Shown: piece after piece, positions 55,594 through 64,000 of the stretch
Layout of the letters: every line of letters begins with the position of its first letter
Position numbering within the stretch: the stretch's first letter is position 1
From: Bacillus glycinifermentans
Lineage (GTDB): Bacteria; Bacillota; Bacilli; Bacillales; Bacillaceae
Assembly: GCF_001042475.2 (NCBI RefSeq)
Contig: NZ_LECW02000021.1
Location: 1-64,000, forward strand
Direction: 5' to 3'
Length of the DNA: 64,000 nt
Program-made: the position numbers and the translations under genes
Notes under the pieces: model-generated
Told to the model about the DNA's origin: nothing
Seen by the model: only the letters and a program-made list of their open reading frames with translations
Database searches by the model: none

Positions 55594-56391
55594 CTATCCG
55601 TTCACATTGGCGGGCTTTTTCTTTGATAAATACGGCCTGCCATCCGTCCAGACGGCTTTTACAGGCGTTTCAAAGAAAGCGGACAGAACGTCGTCACACA
55701 TCATCTCGCCCGTTTTCCCTTTTGCAAACACTTCCCCTTTTTTCAGCAGCAGCGTTTTGCCGAAAACCGGAAGAATTTCCTCGGCGTGGTGAGTGACATA
55801 CAGCATCGATGGCGCGCCTTCTTTTTTCGCTATGCTTTCGATCGTTTCCAGCACCTGTTCCCTAGCGATAAAATCAAGGCCTGTGACAGGCTCATCAAGA
55901 ATCAGGAGCTCGGGGTCGGCCATTAGCGCCCGTGAGATCAGCACTTTTTGCTTTTCTCCCTGTGACAGCGTTTCATACCTTCTGTCCGCATAATCGATCG
56001 ACCCGAATTCTTCCAAAAAGGAAATGGCTTTTTTCCTGATGTCTTGTGTCGGTGTTTGGTACAGTCCGATCGAAGCAAATGCGCCGCTGAGGACGATTTC
56101 AAAGGCTGAGTCCTCAGGGTGGAGCTTTTGCTGCAATGCGGCTGAGACAAGCCCGATCTTGCGGCGGAGTTTTTCGCCGAGCTCCGATTTGCCGAACTCA
56201 TGCCCGAGTACGTTCACCCTTCCTGTAGTAGGAAAATAGTATGCGCACAGCATATTGAGCAAAGCCGTTTTGCCGGCGCCGTTTAAACCATAAAGCGCCC
56301 AGTGCTCTCCACCCTTTACGGTCCAGTCCACTCCCTTTAATATCCATTTTCCGTTTCGCTTTAATGACGCTTGTTCAAGCTGTAAACCCAT
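55594..56391 (-). CDS. ylmA: ABC transporter ATP-binding protein YlmA
   Basis: A 265-residue ATPase. Walker A LYGLNGAGKTALLN lies near 33-46, signature LSQGEKQKVLISRALM near 142, and Walker B LLILDEPVTGLD near 163. The H-loop is in YVTHHAEEI near 198. No permease gene is adjacent, so the partner and substrate are unknown. Similar stand-alone ATPases are called molybdate-type (ModF-like), but that is by similarity only. Confidence 0.9.
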   Translation of the reverse strand: MGLQLEQASLKRNGKWILKGVDWTVKGGEHWALYGLNGAGKTALLNMLCAYYFPTTGRVNVLGHEFGKSELGEKLRRKIGLVSAALQQKLHPEDSAFEIVLSGAFASIGLYQTPTQDIRKKAISFLEEFGSIDYADRRYETLSQGEKQKVLISRALMADPELLILDEPVTGLDFIAREQVLETIESIAKKEGAPSMLYVTHHAEEILPVFGKTLLLKKGEVFAKGKTGEMMCDDVLSAFFETPVKAVWTDGRPYLSKKKPANVNG

Positions 56392-56448
56392 CGTTATGCC
56401 CCTCTCTCTTTATGTAAATATTCTGATAAATTAAAATATAATTCTTTT

Positions 56449-56477
56449 ATTATAGCTTATAAAGACGGCAATGTGAA
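56449..56477 (-). promoter_or_regulatory. SigA-type promoter of ylmA
   Basis: On the minus strand, -35 TTCACA (56477-56472) and perfect -10 TATAAT (56454-56449) are 17 bp apart, just after the sigG terminator and about 55 bp before the ylmA ATG. Confidence 0.8.
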
Positions 56478-56502
56478 TGATCATTTTCCATTTGTGAACA
56501 TG

Positions 56503-56529
56503 TAAAAGCCGCAGGTTGTCTGCGGCTTT
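56503..56529 (-). terminator. Terminator after sigG
   Basis: AAAGCCGCAG and CTGCGGCTTT pair around ACAAC. The 5' arm includes the last bases of the sigG stop codon. The U run is short (TTTTAC). Confidence 0.85.
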
Positions 56530-57307
56530 AATGGATATTCTTATTCATTTGTTTAATTGCGGCTTTTTCGAGCCGTGATACTTGAGCCTGGGAGATTCCG
56601 ATCTCCTCGGCGACTTCCATTTGCGTCTTCCCTTGAAAGAAGCGCTTTCTGAGGATCATTTTTTCGCGCTCATTGAGCCGTCTCATGCCCTCTTTTAAAG
56701 CAAGCTCTTCAATCCATTGCGTATCTTTGTTCCGCTCATCGCTGATTTGATCCATCACATAGATCGGATCTCCACCGTCATTATAGATCGGCTCAAACAG
56801 CGATACGGGATCCTGGATGGCATCGAGGGCGAAGACGATTTCTTCGTGAGGGACTTCCAGTACTTTGGCGATTTCTTCGGCTGTCGGTTCCCTGCTTGTC
56901 TCACTGATGAGACGCTCCCTTACCTGAAGCGCTTTGTACGCGATATCCCTGAGTGACCGCGATACGCGGATCGGATTGTTGTCGCGCAAATATCTGCGGA
57001 TTTCTCCAATGATCATTGGTACAGCGTATGTTGAAAACTTAACATTGTGGCTCAGATCAAAATTATCAATTGATTTCATTAGTCCGATACAGCCGACTTG
57101 AAATAAGTCATCAACATATTCTCCTCTGTTGTTAAACCTTTGAATGACGCTTAAGACAAGGCGCAAATTGCCGTTAACAAGCTTTTCTCTTGCTGAGCGG
57201 TCTCCTTCTTCCTGCATTTGCTTGAATAACTTTCTCATCTCTTCATTCTTGAGCACGGGCAGTTTTGATGTATCAACCCCGCAGATTTCAACTTTATTTC
57301 TCGACAC
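56528..57307 (-). CDS. sigG: RNA polymerase sigma-G (late forespore)
   Basis: A 259-residue SigB/F/G-type sigma factor. The N-terminal regulatory stretch MSRNKVEICGVDTSKLPVL precedes region 2 (NGNLRLVLSVIQRFNNRGEYVDDLFQVGCIGLMKS near 46). Region 4 with its HTH (KTQMEVAEEIGISQAQVSRLEKAA) lies at the end. It directs late forespore genes after engulfment. The start is GTG after AGGGAGGG. It follows sigE with a 140-bp gap carrying a SigF/SigG-type promoter. Confidence 0.97.
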   Translation of the reverse strand: MSRNKVEICGVDTSKLPVLKNEEMRKLFKQMQEEGDRSAREKLVNGNLRLVLSVIQRFNNRGEYVDDLFQVGCIGLMKSIDNFDLSHNVKFSTYAVPMIIGEIRRYLRDNNPIRVSRSLRDIAYKALQVRERLISETSREPTAEEIAKVLEVPHEEIVFALDAIQDPVSLFEPIYNDGGDPIYVMDQISDERNKDTQWIEELALKEGMRRLNEREKMILRKRFFQGKTQMEVAEEIGISQAQVSRLEKAAIKQMNKNIH

Positions 57308-57344
57308 TTTTTTCCCTCCCTACAGGAGCTGCTGTACAAAGTTC

Positions 57345-57372
57345 AGTATCTCCTCGGGTGGGAAAAATATGC
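57345..57372 (-). promoter_or_regulatory. SigF/SigG-type promoter of sigG
   Basis: On the minus strand, GCATA (57372-57368, -35) and GGAGATACT (57353-57345, -10) match the forespore sigma consensus GYATA with GGnnAnAnT. The spacing and position before sigG agree with the known SigF-dependent sigG promoter in B. subtilis. Confidence 0.75.
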
Positions 57373-57447
57373 ATCGTGAATTCCCAAAAATAAGCAGGTG
57401 ATCAGACAAACCCTTTGCTGCCAATGCTTCAATTTTTTATAAAAAAA

Positions 57448-58167
57448 TTACACCATTTTGTTGAATTCTTTCCTCAACCTTTTGATGATCCTTTTTTCAA
57501 GCCGGGAAATATACGATTGCGATATACCGAGCATATCCGCCACATCTTTTTGCGTTTTTTCTTCTCCTCCGACAAGGCCGAATCGCAGCTCCATGATTTG
57601 CTTTTCCCTGTCGTTCAGCTGCTCGAGCGCTTTTTTCAACAGCTTTTTGTCGACGTTTGCTTCGATATCTTTCGTGATGATGTCGTTTTCCGTGCCGAGC
57701 ACATCCGAAAGCAAAAGTTCGTTTCCGTCCCAGTCGATGTTCAACGGTTCGTCAAACGATACTTCGGAACGGATTTTATTGTTCCGCCGCAAGTACATTA
57801 ATATTTCGTTTTCAATGCATCTTGAAGCATATGTAGCCAGCTTGATTTTCTTCTCGGGATTAAACGTGTTCACCGCCTTGATGAGGCCGATCGTGCCGAT
57901 CGAAATTAAATCCTCGATGTTGATGCCCGTATTTTCAAATTTTCTGGCGATATATACGACAAGCCGCAAATTGCGTTCGATCAAAATTGCCCGCGCCGCC
58001 TGATCGCCGTCTGGCAGCTTATGGAGAAGCACCTGTTCCTCGTCTTTCGATAATGGAGGCGGCAGTGCTTCGCTTCCTCCGATATAGTAAATTTCATCGC
58101 TTTTTAAACCGAGCTTCATTAAAAGTTTATACCATAGATAGGTCAGCCTTAATTTTAGTTTTTTCAT
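57448..58167 (-). CDS. sigE: RNA polymerase sigma-E precursor (mother cell)
   Basis: A 239-residue pro-sigma factor. The amphipathic pro-sequence [23 protein letters not shown] (about 27 residues) is removed by SpoIIGA. Region 2 follows ([35 protein letters not shown] near 63), and the region 4 [24 protein letters not shown] ends the protein. It directs early mother-cell genes, including spoVM in this window. It is cotranscribed with spoIIGA, 61 bp upstream. Confidence 0.98.
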   Translation of the reverse strand: MKKLKLRLTYLWYKLLMKLGLKSDEIYYIGGSEALPPPLSKDEEQVLLHKLPDGDQAARAILIERNLRLVVYIARKFENTGINIEDLISIGTIGLIKAVNTFNPEKKIKLATYASRCIENEILMYLRRNNKIRSEVSFDEPLNIDWDGNELLLSDVLGTENDIITKDIEANVDKKLLKKALEQLNDREKQIMELRFGLVGGEEKTQKDVADMLGISQSYISRLEKRIIKRLRKEFNKMV

Positions 58168-58228
58168 TTTCCTCCCCCTTCTAAATAAGCGTCCCCGGGA
58201 GTATGATAGTGTAACGGGGCCCGAGGTT

Positions 58229-59158
58229 TTACGAAACGCGTTTGACAGGATGGCCGGACATCATTTTCGGGTGGACGATCGCATCGAATTCATCGTCGGC
58301 CGAAAGCGGCGACGTATTGATGCCGATCAGGCATTTGGGCGCTTCAAGAACCTCCTTTTTCGTATAAATGAGCACACGATCCGGCTTTACACACAGCAAA
58401 AACTGATGCTGATGGCCGACGCCCCTGTATGGGATCAAGCGGATTCGGCCGATGTGCGGAAACCGGTCATCGAGCAGGCCGACGGCGTCAAGCGGGCTGT
58501 TTTTCATGATAACCGCGCTTGCATCTTCGCCAAGCATGCTTTTCAGTTTTCCGATATTGACAATCATGACAGGCGTTTTTGTAATCGGGTCATAGAGCTG
58601 GTTGCCGGAATCGATCAGTCCATGAAAATGAAGCGTATGCCCCTCGACATCCACCTCTAGCAAAACGCGTTCGTCGTATTGGATCTTTTTCGCCTCGACG
58701 TCCTCAAAACGCTTTTTGGAAAACAGCCAGACAGCCGGAAATCCCGCAGCAACAAACAGCCAGCTGACAGGGTCGCCAAATCCGGACCAATTGGTCATAA
58801 AGACGCCGTTTTCCATGATCGAGTCCGTCTCCATCAAAGAATGAACTCCGATGATTCCCCCTCCCATTAAAAAAGTGACAAAATAAAAAGAAAACAAATG
58901 CTGCAAAAAAAAGCGAAACCGTTTAAACCCGAAAGTCGAAAGAACGATCACGATGGAAAAAGACAGCTTGCCGGCCGGATGGAGGACATACGGCGAAAAA
59001 GGAGTAAACATGAACAGAACGATGCTTGACGCGATAAGCGCCCCTAAGATCAGCCTCCGCTTTTTAACCCTCCGCTTCAGCATAAATGCGGTCAACAGTA
59101 AAAGCAGCAAGTCAAAACAAAAATTCAACAGCCAAATCGCATCCAAATAAACTTCCAC
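58229..59158 (-). CDS. spoIIGA: Sporulation sigma-E processing aspartic protease SpoIIGA
   Basis: A 309-residue membrane protease. Five hydrophobic segments occupy about 1-150, and the cytoplasmic domain carries the aspartic protease motif [18 protein letters not shown] near 179. It dimerises and cleaves pro-SigE after SpoIIR signalling from the forespore. The start is GTG (59158) after AAAGGGGA. It is the first gene of the spoIIG operon. Confidence 0.97.
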   Translation of the reverse strand: MEVYLDAIWLLNFCFDLLLLLLTAFMLKRRVKKRRLILGALIASSIVLFMFTPFSPYVLHPAGKLSFSIVIVLSTFGFKRFRFFLQHLFSFYFVTFLMGGGIIGVHSLMETDSIMENGVFMTNWSGFGDPVSWLFVAAGFPAVWLFSKKRFEDVEAKKIQYDERVLLEVDVEGHTLHFHGLIDSGNQLYDPITKTPVMIVNIGKLKSMLGEDASAVIMKNSPLDAVGLLDDRFPHIGRIRLIPYRGVGHQHQFLLCVKPDRVLIYTKKEVLEAPKCLIGINTSPLSADDEFDAIVHPKMMSGHPVKRVS

Positions 59159-59208
59159 GTCCGTCCCCTTTCGGTTCGTATTCTCTTTCCTGCATAGTTG
59201 TTTTCATA

Positions 59209-59242
59209 AGTATAAATCAAGCCCAAAGGGAAAGTCTGTCAA
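59209..59242 (-). promoter_or_regulatory. spoIIG promoter with 22-bp spacer (Spo0A-activated)
   Basis: On the minus strand, TTGACA (59242-59237) and TATACT (59214-59209) are 22 bp apart, the unusual layout of the B. subtilis spoIIG promoter, where Spo0A~P activates SigA polymerase. The flanking sequence CAACATTAATTGACAGAC is also conserved. A Spo0A-box-like CGACAAATT lies about 50 bp further upstream, around 59287-59295, next to the bpr terminator. Confidence 0.92.
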
Positions 59243-59298
59243 TTAATGTTGCGCAGATGGCACATTTTTTGAGAAATTCATACCGAATTTGTCGATGA

Positions 59299-59336
59299 CA
59301 AAAAGAAGAAGCGCTGTCGTCATCCGACAGCGCTTC
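59299..59336 (-). terminator. Terminator after bpr
   Basis: GAAGCGCTGTCG and CGACAGCGCTTC form a perfect 12-bp stem with loop GATGA, followed on the minus strand by TTCTTTTTG. Confidence 0.95.
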
Positions 59337-59345
59337 ACCTTTATT

Positions 59346-60884
59346 TTAAGGTTTTTCATTAATATACAGCTTGCCCTTTGCCGTTTTTCTTGCTTCATTC
59401 CCGTAATCATCGCGGACGATGACTTCGATTTCCGCTCCCTTTGCTTTTGAAGCTGAGGTGGCGGTCCAATAGCCTTCATACTTGCCCTTCGACACTTCTC
59501 TCAGCGGAAGTTCAGTCACGTTTTGCGCGGCTGTTTTTAAGTTAGTCAGCGGCATTCTGATGACAAACACGGCCTCCAAATCGGCGCTGCTTTCAAACTC
59601 GATTTTTACCGTTTCTCCCGTTTTCAGCTGCCGATCCTCATCCGGCTTTAAATTTGTGATGTTCGGCGCTTCAAAGTTCACATCGATCGGCCGCTTTTTG
59701 GTCGTTTTATTTCCCGCCGCGTCAGCCGCCGTCACTTTGATTTCGTTTTTCCCGTTGTCCAGGAGAATCCGGGCCGAATATTGGCCGTTTTCAACTGTTG
59801 CTTTTTTGCCGTTCACTTTTACCGAATCCAAATTATCGTCTGAGACGGTTCCTTTTACAGTTACGGTTTCTTTGTTAAGCTTTGATCCGTCTTCAGGCGA
59901 ATCAATGGAAAGCCGCGGTTTTGTCTGGTCAAGTACGATCCGCACCGGAGATGAGGCATCCGTCGTTCCCGAAGCCGCGGAAGCTTTGGCGGTTATGACG
60001 TTTTCCCCTTTTTGAAGCTCGATTTCTTTTGAAAATGTGCCGTCTTCTGCTGTTTCTGCCGTTCCGATTTCTTCCTTGCCGTTAAATAGATGCACGGTCG
60101 TTGTCGGAGAAGACGTTCCTTCGATGACGACTTTTTTCTGATTGGTGACCAGTCCGTCTTTCGGCGATGTGATAACCGGGACTGATACCTCGTAGTCGAC
60201 GAGGGCACGGATCATGAAATTGCCTTGTTCTGCAGGCGTTTTCGACCAGGCGCCGTCCGTAAATTGAAAGTTCCGTCCCGAGTATTCCCCGTCTTCGTCA
60301 GAGGCGAGGCCAGGGGAATGATCCATATCGTTCGTTTGGACATATACGAGGTAAAAATCCTTCCCGACGATAATGCCCTCTTCGCTCAGATCAACATCGG
60401 TCCATTCGCCGTTCCGCAGCGCTTCACCCTTGAACGGGCCGGCGATTTTTTTGCCCGGAGATCCTTTATCGCCTGACGCATCATAGACTTCGACCGCAAA
60501 ATCGGTGCCGCCCGGATCCGGAAAATCGGCTCCCCAAAATTTAAATATACCGCCTTTCAGCATCGCTTTTTCCTGTCCTTTGTCAAGCGTCATTTTGACG
60601 GCGACCGCATTGCCTTTGTCATAAAAAGCATAAGCGTTTTCTGCGGTTCCGTCATCATAGCCGATTTCTCCCGGATAGCCGATATAAGGGTCGAGCTCAA
60701 TGTCTTTTGTGACATCGCCTTTTAGGTCAACCGTAAATTCGCTGCTGTAATACCCTTTCGCCCCGACTTTTACCGTGTAGGAATTTTCGTAGGCCGTTAT
60801 TGAATACTTGCCGTTTTCATCGGTTTGCACCGGTTTGACGGCCGCATCTTCAAGGATGTACAACTTTGCGTTTCGAACGGGTTC
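59346..60884 (-). pseudogene. bpr: C-terminal part of bpr, downstream of an in-frame TGA
   Basis: Directly after the TGA the same frame continues without break for 512 codons (GAA CCC GTT CGA and on) to a TAA. It encodes the rest of a carboxypeptidase-regulatory-like domain (KLYILEDAAVKPVQTDENGKYSI), a second accessory domain, and two Ig-like repeats (VITSPKDGLVTNQKKVVIEG and LSIDSPEDGSKLNKETVTVKG). The sum of both parts, 1434 positions, is the size of intact bacillopeptidase F. No ribosome site supports separate translation; a TTG at 60863 is the first alternative start. It is probably untranslated unless the TGA is read through or is a sequencing error. Confidence 0.8.
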
Positions 60885-63650
60885 TCAGGTTTTTTTGTTT
60901 TTCACAGTCCCCGTGATCGTGCCTTTTTTCAATTCCTTCAGCACGAAGTCGGCGGCTGTCGTCTTATCAGCCTCAATGGTTACGGTTTGTTCGCTTGACT
61001 CATATCCGTACGCCTCGGCTTTCATCGTATACGTTCCCGGCGAATGAGCCATGCTGTATGATCCGTCAGCTTGGCTTGAGTATGTCGATTTTCCCGTTTC
61101 GAGCACGCTCACCTTTGCCCTGAGCGGAAGCACAGCCGGTGACGCTTTTCCGTTCTGCTGCCCGCGCACGATGGCATCAGCAGGTTTCGCTTTTTTCGGA
61201 TCGATCGTCTGCTTTTTCGAATTTCTGTCCTTCATGCCCGCCGAACGTTTTTCAACGCCTAAGCGGCTTTTCTTGCCGACACCTTTCGGCTCCTTGATGA
61301 GTTCGACATCATCGATGTAAAGGCCGTCTTTTGAAATGCTGTCGTCAGATTGAAGGTTAAACATGATTTTGATCGTCTGCCCCGCGTATTGAGACAGATC
61401 GATTTCTTCATCCATCCAATCAGGCGTTACGCCATTGAATTGAATAACCTGCACCCATTCTTCTTTTCCTTCAGGCTGTATGAAAACGAAGCCGTAGTCA
61501 AAGTCCTCTTCAAATTCATGCCAGTACTTAAAATGAAGAAACAGCTTTTGATTTTGTGGCACGTGGACCGGAGGCATCAAAAGATTCATATTGGCTGAAT
61601 CATCATACGGACCTGTCAAATTCGTCCCGTATACCTGCTTGCCTGAGGCGGCTGATTTCGGACCTGATTCCGGGACTCCCTGCTGCCACGAGTTTTTTTC
61701 GCCGTTGCTTGACCAGCCGAGCGCAGGCTTCTCGAAATCCTGTTTATAGCCGGTTGACACCGCCGGAGATATCGGTACTTCATATACGTCGGATTCCGTT
61801 TGATTTCCGCCGAAGTCCGCAACGATCCACTTATAGGTGAGGACTTTTCCTTCCAAAGAAGGAATGACCGCTTCATACGAACCTTTTTTATGATCGCCGC
61901 TGATTCGCTTCGCATCTACCGTCTGCCAATCGGAAGAATCCGTTTTATAGCTCAGTTTGACCGAGACGATGCTAACGTCATCTTCTGCTTCAGCCGTAAA
62001 CGGAATATCGACGCCTGCAAATACCTCTTTCTGCGCTTCATGGCTTACGGCCGGCGGATTTTGGTCTTCCCCTTCTTTTCCGACTGTGCCTTCGGCTTTG
62101 CCGAGTCCTACCGTGACGGCTGATACCGCTTCATACGCGTTGACGAGCCCGTGACCGTACCCGTTGTTCGGCGATTCGGTAAATTTGCTGTCAGTCAAAG
62201 GTGTTGCTGTATCCATTAAAATCTGTTCAATTTCATCGACGGAAAGCGATGAATCTGCTTGTTTTAAAAGTGCTGCAACAGCCGAGACATGCGGCCCGGC
62301 CATTGAAGTGCCGTCCCAGCCGTCTTGATATCCGCTTCCCGGAACCGATGATCGAATGTTTACGCCGGGGGCGGTGATTTCGGGTTTTGTCTCATCATAA
62401 GGGGACGGACCAAGCAAAGAAAAGTCGCCCAGTTTCTTGTTGATGTCTGTCGCACCCGTTGCAAACGCCTCCGGATAATTTGCCGGGTTTGCGATTGAAG
62501 CCGGACCTCCCGGGTTAAAGAAATCGACATTGCCTGCGGAAAATTCAGGGAAAATGCCGGCGGCTCTCCACGCTTTAACCATGTCCCTGTACCATTCATC
62601 AAGACCGGCATTGCCTGCCCATGAATTATTGACGACATCCGGAGCCATTTCAGGGTGCGGATTTCCGTCTTTGTCCTTAGGCGCCAAAATCCATTCCCCC
62701 GCCTCGAGGAGATCCTCATCTGTACCGCCATCTTCGGAAAAAGCTTTCACCGCAATCCATTTGGCTCCAGGCGCCACACCGATCTGATTTTTGCCGCCGG
62801 GCTCTGAGCCGGCCATTGTGCCTGTCACATGCGTTCCATGCTCAAGGTCGTCATAAGGCTCTGATCTTCCGGCTGTTGCGTCAAACCAGCTGAATTCGTG
62901 ATCTGGACTGTCAGGATGCGCCGGATCGTATCCGCGGTATTTTTCTTTAAGCGCCGGGTGATCCCACTGAACGCCCGTATCGATGGAAGCGACGACGGTT
63001 CCACTTCCGTCATACCCAGCCTCCCATGCTTTCGGAGCGCCGATTTGATCGATGTTCCATTCGATACCGTCACTGGCTTGGACCGATTTTTTGCTGACGG
63101 ACTTGTTGGCCGGTTTGATCAAGTGCCTCGTTTCATTCGGAAGCACTTTTTCGACTTCAGGAAAGGAGGCCACCTGCTCCATCACGTCTTTTGTCGCCCT
63201 GACCGCCATTCCGTTCACGATGTAGAATGAGCGAATATCTTTTGCTTTACCCTTTTTCGCTTGCTTTTTTAAATAGCTTTGAAGATGACTTTGCGTCTCA
63301 TCCGCTTTGATTCTTAATGATGAAACAATTGCTGAACGTTTTTGATATTCCGTTTTCGCCGAGCTCAGAGATTTCGATTTTGCTTTCTTTTCCGCCTGTT
63401 TCGCGACTTTTTGCGTGTCGACTTGATCTTTCATTTTAATCAAAAACGTGACTTGATCTTCTTTTTTGAACTGTTTGACAAGGGATGACGAAATTTTTTT
63501 CTTGATGGAAGCATTTTGTTTTGCTTGTTCTTTGTAAGAAGTGAGCGGTGATGCCGATTCTGCGGCAGAAGCGGAGGGCATCAGCATAGATGCGGCCAGA
63601 AGCCCGCTTAACATGGAACAGAAGGCCTTCTTTTTCAGCTTTCTTTTCAA
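60885..63650 (-). CDS. bpr: Bacillopeptidase F (S8 protease), ended early by a TGA
   Basis: A 921-residue secreted protease. The signal peptide has a KRKLKKK start and ends near SASAA, about residue 30. An I9-type propeptide spans about 55-180. The subtilisin domain has catalytic D224 (ASIDTGVQWD), H271 (EHGTHVTGTMAG), oxyanion N374 and S449 (DGTSMAGPHVSA). A jelly-roll domain lies near 655-800 (YKQDFEKPALGWSS), followed by carboxypeptidase-regulatory-like repeats. The start is TTG with GGGGGA six bases upstream. The TGA removes the last 512 residues. The protease domain is complete, and mature Bpr is known to lose C-terminal parts, so activity may survive. Confidence 0.9.
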   Translation of the reverse strand: MKRKLKKKAFCSMLSGLLAASMLMPSASAAESASPLTSYKEQAKQNASIKKKISSSLVKQFKKEDQVTFLIKMKDQVDTQKVAKQAEKKAKSKSLSSAKTEYQKRSAIVSSLRIKADETQSHLQSYLKKQAKKGKAKDIRSFYIVNGMAVRATKDVMEQVASFPEVEKVLPNETRHLIKPANKSVSKKSVQASDGIEWNIDQIGAPKAWEAGYDGSGTVVASIDTGVQWDHPALKEKYRGYDPAHPDSPDHEFSWFDATAGRSEPYDDLEHGTHVTGTMAGSEPGGKNQIGVAPGAKWIAVKAFSEDGGTDEDLLEAGEWILAPKDKDGNPHPEMAPDVVNNSWAGNAGLDEWYRDMVKAWRAAGIFPEFSAGNVDFFNPGGPASIANPANYPEAFATGATDINKKLGDFSLLGPSPYDETKPEITAPGVNIRSSVPGSGYQDGWDGTSMAGPHVSAVAALLKQADSSLSVDEIEQILMDTATPLTDSKFTESPNNGYGHGLVNAYEAVSAVTVGLGKAEGTVGKEGEDQNPPAVSHEAQKEVFAGVDIPFTAEAEDDVSIVSVKLSYKTDSSDWQTVDAKRISGDHKKGSYEAVIPSLEGKVLTYKWIVADFGGNQTESDVYEVPISPAVSTGYKQDFEKPALGWSSNGEKNSWQQGVPESGPKSAASGKQVYGTNLTGPYDDSANMNLLMPPVHVPQNQKLFLHFKYWHEFEEDFDYGFVFIQPEGKEEWVQVIQFNGVTPDWMDEEIDLSQYAGQTIKIMFNLQSDDSISKDGLYIDDVELIKEPKGVGKKSRLGVEKRSAGMKDRNSKKQTIDPKKAKPADAIVRGQQNGKASPAVLPLRAKVSVLETGKSTYSSQADGSYSMAHSPGTYTMKAEAYGYESSEQTVTIEADKTTAADFVLKELKKGTITGTVKNKKT

Positions 63651-63801
63651 ATGAAATCCCCCTTTTTCAATTAAAAATGGGTAAATGCAGACGATCCTCC
63701 TCTCGTTTGTAATCTTTTGTCTGACCGGGTTGTTCCTTTAAATATAGTAAATATTGGTTAATATTTTTGTCGTTATTTGTCATGGCTTTTTAAAATTAGT
63801 T

Positions 63802-63839
63802 AAAAAAAGACAAAACCGGTAAAAGGTTTTGTCTTTTTT
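63802..63839 (-). terminator. Terminator of the protease gene upstream of bpr
   Basis: AAAGACAAAACC and GGTTTTGTCTTT pair perfectly around TTTTACC, followed on the minus strand by TTTT. It separates the two protease genes; the 150-bp gap after it must hold the bpr promoter. Confidence 0.92.
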
Positions 63840-63849
63840 GAGAAGATAT

Positions 63850-64000
63850 TTATTTCTTGGCCTCTTTGAACGCTTTTAGCGCATCGACCAATCCGTATCC
63901 ATACCCGTTGTTTGGCGAACTTTTAAACGTTTTGTCCGTCAGAGGCTTCGCCGTTTTCCGCAAAATGTGTTCGATTTCATCAACGGTGATGTTCGGATCT
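63850..64000 (-). CDS. Subtilisin-like S8 protease, C-terminal end (cut by window edge)
   Basis: The last 50 codons of a gene that enters from the right. The peptide reads DPNITVDEIEHILRKTAKPLTD, then KTFKSSPNNGYGYGLVDALKAFKEAKK. It closely resembles the end of the Bpr protease domain (SVDEIEQILMDTATPLTDSKF, ESPNNGYGHGLVNAYEAV). It stops there, so this paralogue lacks the long C-terminal extensions. A tandem duplication of S8 genes is likely. Confidence 0.85.
   Translation of the reverse strand, partial: DPNITVDEIEHILRKTAKPLTDKTFKSSPNNGYGYGLVDALKAFKEAKK

Noticed and set aside
60885..60887. TGA in bpr read as selenocysteine
   Set aside because: No selenoprotein-like context, no SECIS-type hairpin seen after the codon, and the position is in a structural repeat, not an active site.
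59346..63650. Frameshift in bpr
   Set aside because: The two parts are in the same reading frame: ACC TGA GAA CCC GTT. It is a nonsense codon, not an indel.

Overview
The window reads as chromosomal core DNA of a Bacillus, most likely the B. licheniformis / B. paralicheniformis group. The gene order is the plsX-to-bpr stretch known from B. subtilis, inverted here so that nearly everything lies on the minus strand. Protein lengths and motifs match the B. subtilis counterparts closely. Two differences point away from B. subtilis itself: an extra RlmA-type methyltransferase between ylmA and ylmC, and a second subtilisin-like protease gene upstream of bpr. No rRNA or tRNA gene, CRISPR array, prophage or insertion sequence was found.

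Layout from left to right. 1-4640: start of plsX, its regulator fapR with promoter and operator, recG, and the two serine dehydratase subunits. 4640-8970: fakA and yloU, then rpmB alone on the plus strand, spoVM (26 codons), thiN and rpe. 8970-20100: a tightly packed run rsgA, prkC, prpC, rlmN, rsmB, fmt, def, priA, coaBC, covering ribosome assembly, Ser/Thr signalling, rRNA methylation, initiator tRNA formylation, replication restart and CoA synthesis. 20180-22230: rpoZ, gmk, remA, yloC. 22300-26910: the Ca-type P-ATPase yloB, divergent from rqcH. 26930-33120: the assimilatory sulfate operon (DUF2292 gene, cysH, cysP, sat, cysC, sumT, sirB, sirC) behind a SAM-I (S-box) riboswitch. 33190-45100: the complete pyrimidine operon pyrR-P-B-C-AA-AB-K-D-F-E with three PyrR attenuators. 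45090-50210: ylyB, lspA, ylyA, and ileS behind a T-box leader. 50220-54340: divIVA, ylmH, ylmG, sepF, ylmE, ylmD, ylmC, the division cluster. 54390-56400: the RlmA-type methyltransferase and the ABC ATPase ylmA. 56500-59250: sigG, sigE, spoIIGA with the spoIIG promoter. 59300-64000: bpr, interrupted by an in-frame TGA, and the 3' end of a related protease.

The most interesting unexplained element is the leader of the RlmA-type methyltransferase. Behind a good Shine-Dalgarno lies a 9-codon ORF, MIIQFIRYR, ending in an Arg-X-Arg motif of the kind known to arrest macrolide-bound ribosomes. Its stop codon directly abuts the 5' arm of a roughly 20-bp hairpin that ends in a U tract. This has the architecture of a ribosome-stalling transcription attenuator for a macrolide-related rRNA methyltransferase. 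Other items worth checking are an apparent ATA start codon in cysH, the TGA inside bpr, a terminator-like hairpin between the DUF2292 gene and cysH, back-to-back long hairpins between cysC and sumT, and a terminator-like hairpin in the rpmB leader.

All identifications come from reading the translated sequence against remembered family features. No database search was run.
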